Of a DNA stretch of 7,419 nucleotides, positions 5,270 to 7,419 are shown piece after piece. The first letter of the stretch is position 1. Every line of letters begins with the position of its first letter. This DNA is from an uncultured bacterium (GTDB lineage: Bacteria; Bacillota_A; Clostridia; Oscillospirales; Oscillospiraceae): the NCBI GenBank assembly GCA_945917385.1, contig CAMEHJ010000050.1:1-7419 (forward strand), in the 5' to 3' direction. Made by a program: the position numbers and the translations under genes. Under the pieces are notes generated by a model. It was given only the letters and a program-made list of their open reading frames with translations. It did no database searches and was not told the origin of the DNA.

Positions 5270-5500
5270 ATGACGCTTGACGAACTTAAAATCGGCGGCT
5301 CCGCCGTGATAACCGCCGTCGGCGGAGAGGGCGCGCTGCGCTGCCGCCTGCTCGACATGGGGCTTATTCCGAAAACAAAGGTGACGCTTCAAAAAACAGC
5401 GCCGCTCGGCGACCCGATACAGATAAGAGTGCGCGGGTACGAGCTTACTCTGCGCCTTGAGGATGCGAGAAACATAGAAATCACGGAGGTAGAGGGATGA
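5270..5500 (+). CDS. feoA: Ferrous iron transport protein A (FeoA)
   Basis: A 76-residue cytoplasmic protein with the SH3-like FeoA fold that assists or regulates the Fe(II) transporter FeoB; its exact mechanism is not settled. Family features are the N-terminal LDELKIGGSAVITAV (3-17), the RLLDMGLIPKTKV segment (26-38), and APLGDPIQIRVRGYELTLR (44-62). The start at 5270 is preferred over an in-frame TTG at 5204. It has AGAGG at 5257-5261 with 8 nt spacing, gives the usual FeoA length, and leaves the TTG as part of the -35 box. The stop codon overlaps the feoB start as ATGA, indicating translational coupling and a two-gene operon with feoB. Confidence 0.93.
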   Translation: MTLDELKIGGSAVITAVGGEGALRCRLLDMGLIPKTKVTLQKTAPLGDPIQIRVRGYELTLRLEDARNIEITEVEG

Positions 5501-7419
5501 TATTTGCACTTGCCGGAAACCAGAACTGCGGCAAGACCACGCTGTTTAACGCCCTCACAGGCTCAAACCAGCACGTCGGCAACTTTCCCGGAGTCACCGT
5601 TGACCAGAAGATAGGAGAGATACGCGGGCAGAAGAACTGCAGCGTCGTAGACCTGCCGGGCATTTATTCCCTGCGCCCGTACACGCAGGAGGAGATAGTT
5701 ACACGCGACTTTATCCTCAACAATAAACCCGACGCAATTATTAATATAGTAGACGCGACCAACATCGAGAGAAACCTTTACCTCACGCTCCAGCTGCTCC
5801 AGCTCAGGGTGCCGACGGTTATCGCGCTGAACATGATGGATGAGCTGCGCGAAAACGGCGGCTCGGTCGATTTGAAGCTGCTCAGCCGCAGGCTCGGTGT
5901 GCCTGTTGTGCCGATCGTCGCGTCAAAGGGAGAGGGCATCCCGGAGCTTATGGATCAGGTGATGAACGTAGCGAAGAACAAAGTCCTGCCCGCCGTGACG
6001 GACTTCTGCGACAACTCCTCCGCGGTCCATCGCTGCATCCACGCGGTCATTCACCTTATTCAGGACCACGCGGAAATGCTGAATCTGCCCGCGCGCTTCT
6101 GCACGACGAAGCTTATCGAGGGCGACGGCGAAATGGCGGATATGCTCGCGCTCGACCAGAACGAGCGGGAGCTGCTTGAGCACTGCATTGTACAGATGGA
6201 GACCGAGGAGGGGCTTGACAGGAACGCCGCCCTCGCGAATATGCGCTATACATATATAGAAAGCGCGGTCAGTGAGTGCGTCATCAAGGGGCATGAGAGC
6301 AAAGAGCATCTGCGCTCGGTGCGCATGGACAAGGTGCTTACCGGGAAATATACGGCGATCCCGGTGTTTCTCGCAATCATGTTCTTTATCTTTTATCTCA
6401 CCTTTGACGTTATCGGGCAGCGCCTTTCAGACCTTATGAGCCTCGGCATAGACAAACTGACCGAGCTTGCCGACGCGGGGCTGACCGCCTACGGGATAAA
6501 CCCCGTTGTCCACTCGCTCGTTATCGACGGGGTGTTTGCCGGAGTGGGGAGCGTGCTGTCCTTCCTGCCGATAATTGTGACGCTGTTTTTCTTCCTCTCC
6601 ATTCTTGAGGATACGGGATATATGGCGCGCGTCGCGTTCGTTATGGATAAGCTGCTGAGAAAGCTCGGACTTTCGGGCAGAAGCTTTGTGCCGCTGCTTA
6701 TCGGCTTCGGGTGCTCCGTGCCCGCCATCATGGCGACACGCACCGTCTCCTCCGACCGCGACAGGCGCATGACCATCATGCTCGTGCCGTATATGAGCTG
6801 CTCTGCCAAAATTCCCATCTATGCCGTCTTTGCTGCCGCGTTCTTCCCGATGCACGCTGGGCTTGCGATGATAGGACTGTATGTATTCGGCATGATAACC
6901 GGCATCGCGGTCGCGCTGCTGCTCAAATCCACCGCGTTCAGGGGTCAGCCCGTGCCGTTTGTCATGGAACTGCCGAACTACCGTATGCCCTCGGCAAAGA
7001 GCGTGTGCCTGCTGCTGTGGGAAAAGGCGAGGGACTTTCTCGAACGCGCCTTCGGCATCATTTTCATCGCGACCATTATCATCTGGTTTTTGCAGAACTT
7101 CGATACCCGCCTCAACATCGTTTCCGACAGCGCAAACAGCCTGCTTGCCGTGGTGGGACAGCTCATCGCCCCGATATTTGCGCCCCTCGGCTTCGGGGAC
7201 TGGCGCATGGTGACGGCGCTCATTTCCGGCTTTACCGCAAAAGAGGCGGTCGTGTCCACGCTCGCCGTACTGCTTGAAACCAGCATGGCGGAGCTTGGGG
7301 GTGCCCTCGGCTGGGTGTTTACGCGGCTCACCGCGGTAAGTTTCTTTGTGTTCACCTTGCTGTATACGCCCTGCGCCGCCGCCGTGGCCGCCGTCAGGAG
7401 AGGGCTTGGCTCGCTGGTA
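5497..7419 (+). CDS. feoB: Ferrous iron transport protein B (FeoB), 3' end missing
   Basis: FeoB imports Fe(II) across the cytoplasmic membrane, using a GTP-binding domain. 641 residues are visible with no stop, so only the extreme C-terminus (roughly the last few tens of residues) lies beyond the window. The N-terminal G domain has G1 GNQNCGKTT (7-15), the G2 region NFPGVTVD (29-36), G3 DLPG (52-55), G4 NMMD (112-115) and G5 ASK (142-144). A helical GDI-like region follows (about 165-275), then membrane helices from about residue 284. Both gate motifs are present: GFGCSVPAI (403-411) and YMSCSAKIPIY (432-442), as are SGFTAKEAVVSTLAVL (577-592) and LYTPCAAAV (622-630). The ATG is set by GGAGGT at 5485-5490 and overlaps the feoA stop. 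All key residues look intact. It is not a long open frame with a stop here, so it is easily missed in a stop-to-stop scan. Confidence 0.97.
   Translation, partial: MIFALAGNQNCGKTTLFNALTGSNQHVGNFPGVTVDQKIGEIRGQKNCSVVDLPGIYSLRPYTQEEIVTRDFILNNKPDAIINIVDATNIERNLYLTLQLLQLRVPTVIALNMMDELRENGGSVDLKLLSRRLGVPVVPIVASKGEGIPELMDQVMNVAKNKVLPAVTDFCDNSSAVHRCIHAVIHLIQDHAEMLNLPARFCTTKLIEGDGEMADMLALDQNERELLEHCIVQMETEEGLDRNAALANMRYTYIESAVSECVIKGHESKEHLRSVRMDKVLTGKYTAIPVFLAIMFFIFYLTFDVIGQRLSDLMSLGIDKLTELADAGLTAYGINPVVHSLVIDGVFAGVGSVLSFLPIIVTLFFFLSILEDTGYMARVAFVMDKLLRKLGLSGRSFVPLLIGFGCSVPAIMATRTVSSDRDRRMTIMLVPYMSCSAKIPIYAVFAAAFFPMHAGLAMIGLYVFGMITGIAVALLLKSTAFRGQPVPFVMELPNYRMPSAKSVCLLLWEKARDFLERAFGIIFIATIIIWFLQNFDTRLNIVSDSANSLLAVVGQLIAPIFAPLGFGDWRMVTALISGFTAKEAVVSTLAVLLETSMAELGGALGWVFTRLTAVSFFVFTLLYTPCAAAVAAVRRGLGSLV

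Noticed and set aside
6427..7355. Several open frames antisense or out of frame to feoB
   Set aside because: All lie within the feoB coding region, which reads without interruption to the window end with conserved transporter motifs.

Overview
The window looks like chromosomal DNA of a Gram-positive anaerobe in the Firmicutes (Clostridia, probably Oscillospiraceae-like). This is inferred from GC-rich, C/G-ending codons over most of the window, strong AGGAGG-type ribosome binding sites, AT-rich intergenic promoters with TATAAT boxes, a lipoprotein with a TPEPTPEP-type linker, and an ATP-independent ferrous iron system feoAB. No sequence search was possible, so taxonomy is an inference.

Layout. 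At the left edge (1-224, minus) is the 5' part of an AT-rich gene of unknown function, preceded by a near-consensus promoter with an inverted repeat laid across it. A small, uncertain TTG-started minus-strand gene (357-569) follows, read divergently from rsmE. The rsmE gene (695-1429, plus) encodes the 16S rRNA U1498 N3-methyltransferase and ends in an 18-bp hairpin terminator. Facing it is a minus-strand lipoprotein gene of unknown function (1520-2428). Upstream of that lies putP (2552-4078, minus), a sodium/proline symporter. Its terminator hairpin overlaps the apparent promoter of the lipoprotein gene.

A 229-bp intergenic region (4079-4307) separates putP from a divergent LysR-type regulator (4308-5192, plus). 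It carries one promoter for each direction and four dyads, one of them a near-ideal LysR T-N11-A site. Just downstream of lysR is an extended -10 promoter and then feoA (5270-5500) and feoB (5497 to the window end). These two genes overlap by ATGA and encode Fe(II) uptake; feoB lacks only its C-terminal end.

Functionally, the right half reads as two nutrient-import units: proline/Na+ symport, probably controlled by the divergent LysR protein, and ferrous iron uptake with its own promoter. I see no tRNA, rRNA, CRISPR array, transposase or integrase. Nothing coding points to a wholly new system; the most unusual material is the AT-rich partial gene at the left edge with its operator-like promoter, and the dense regulatory architecture between genes.
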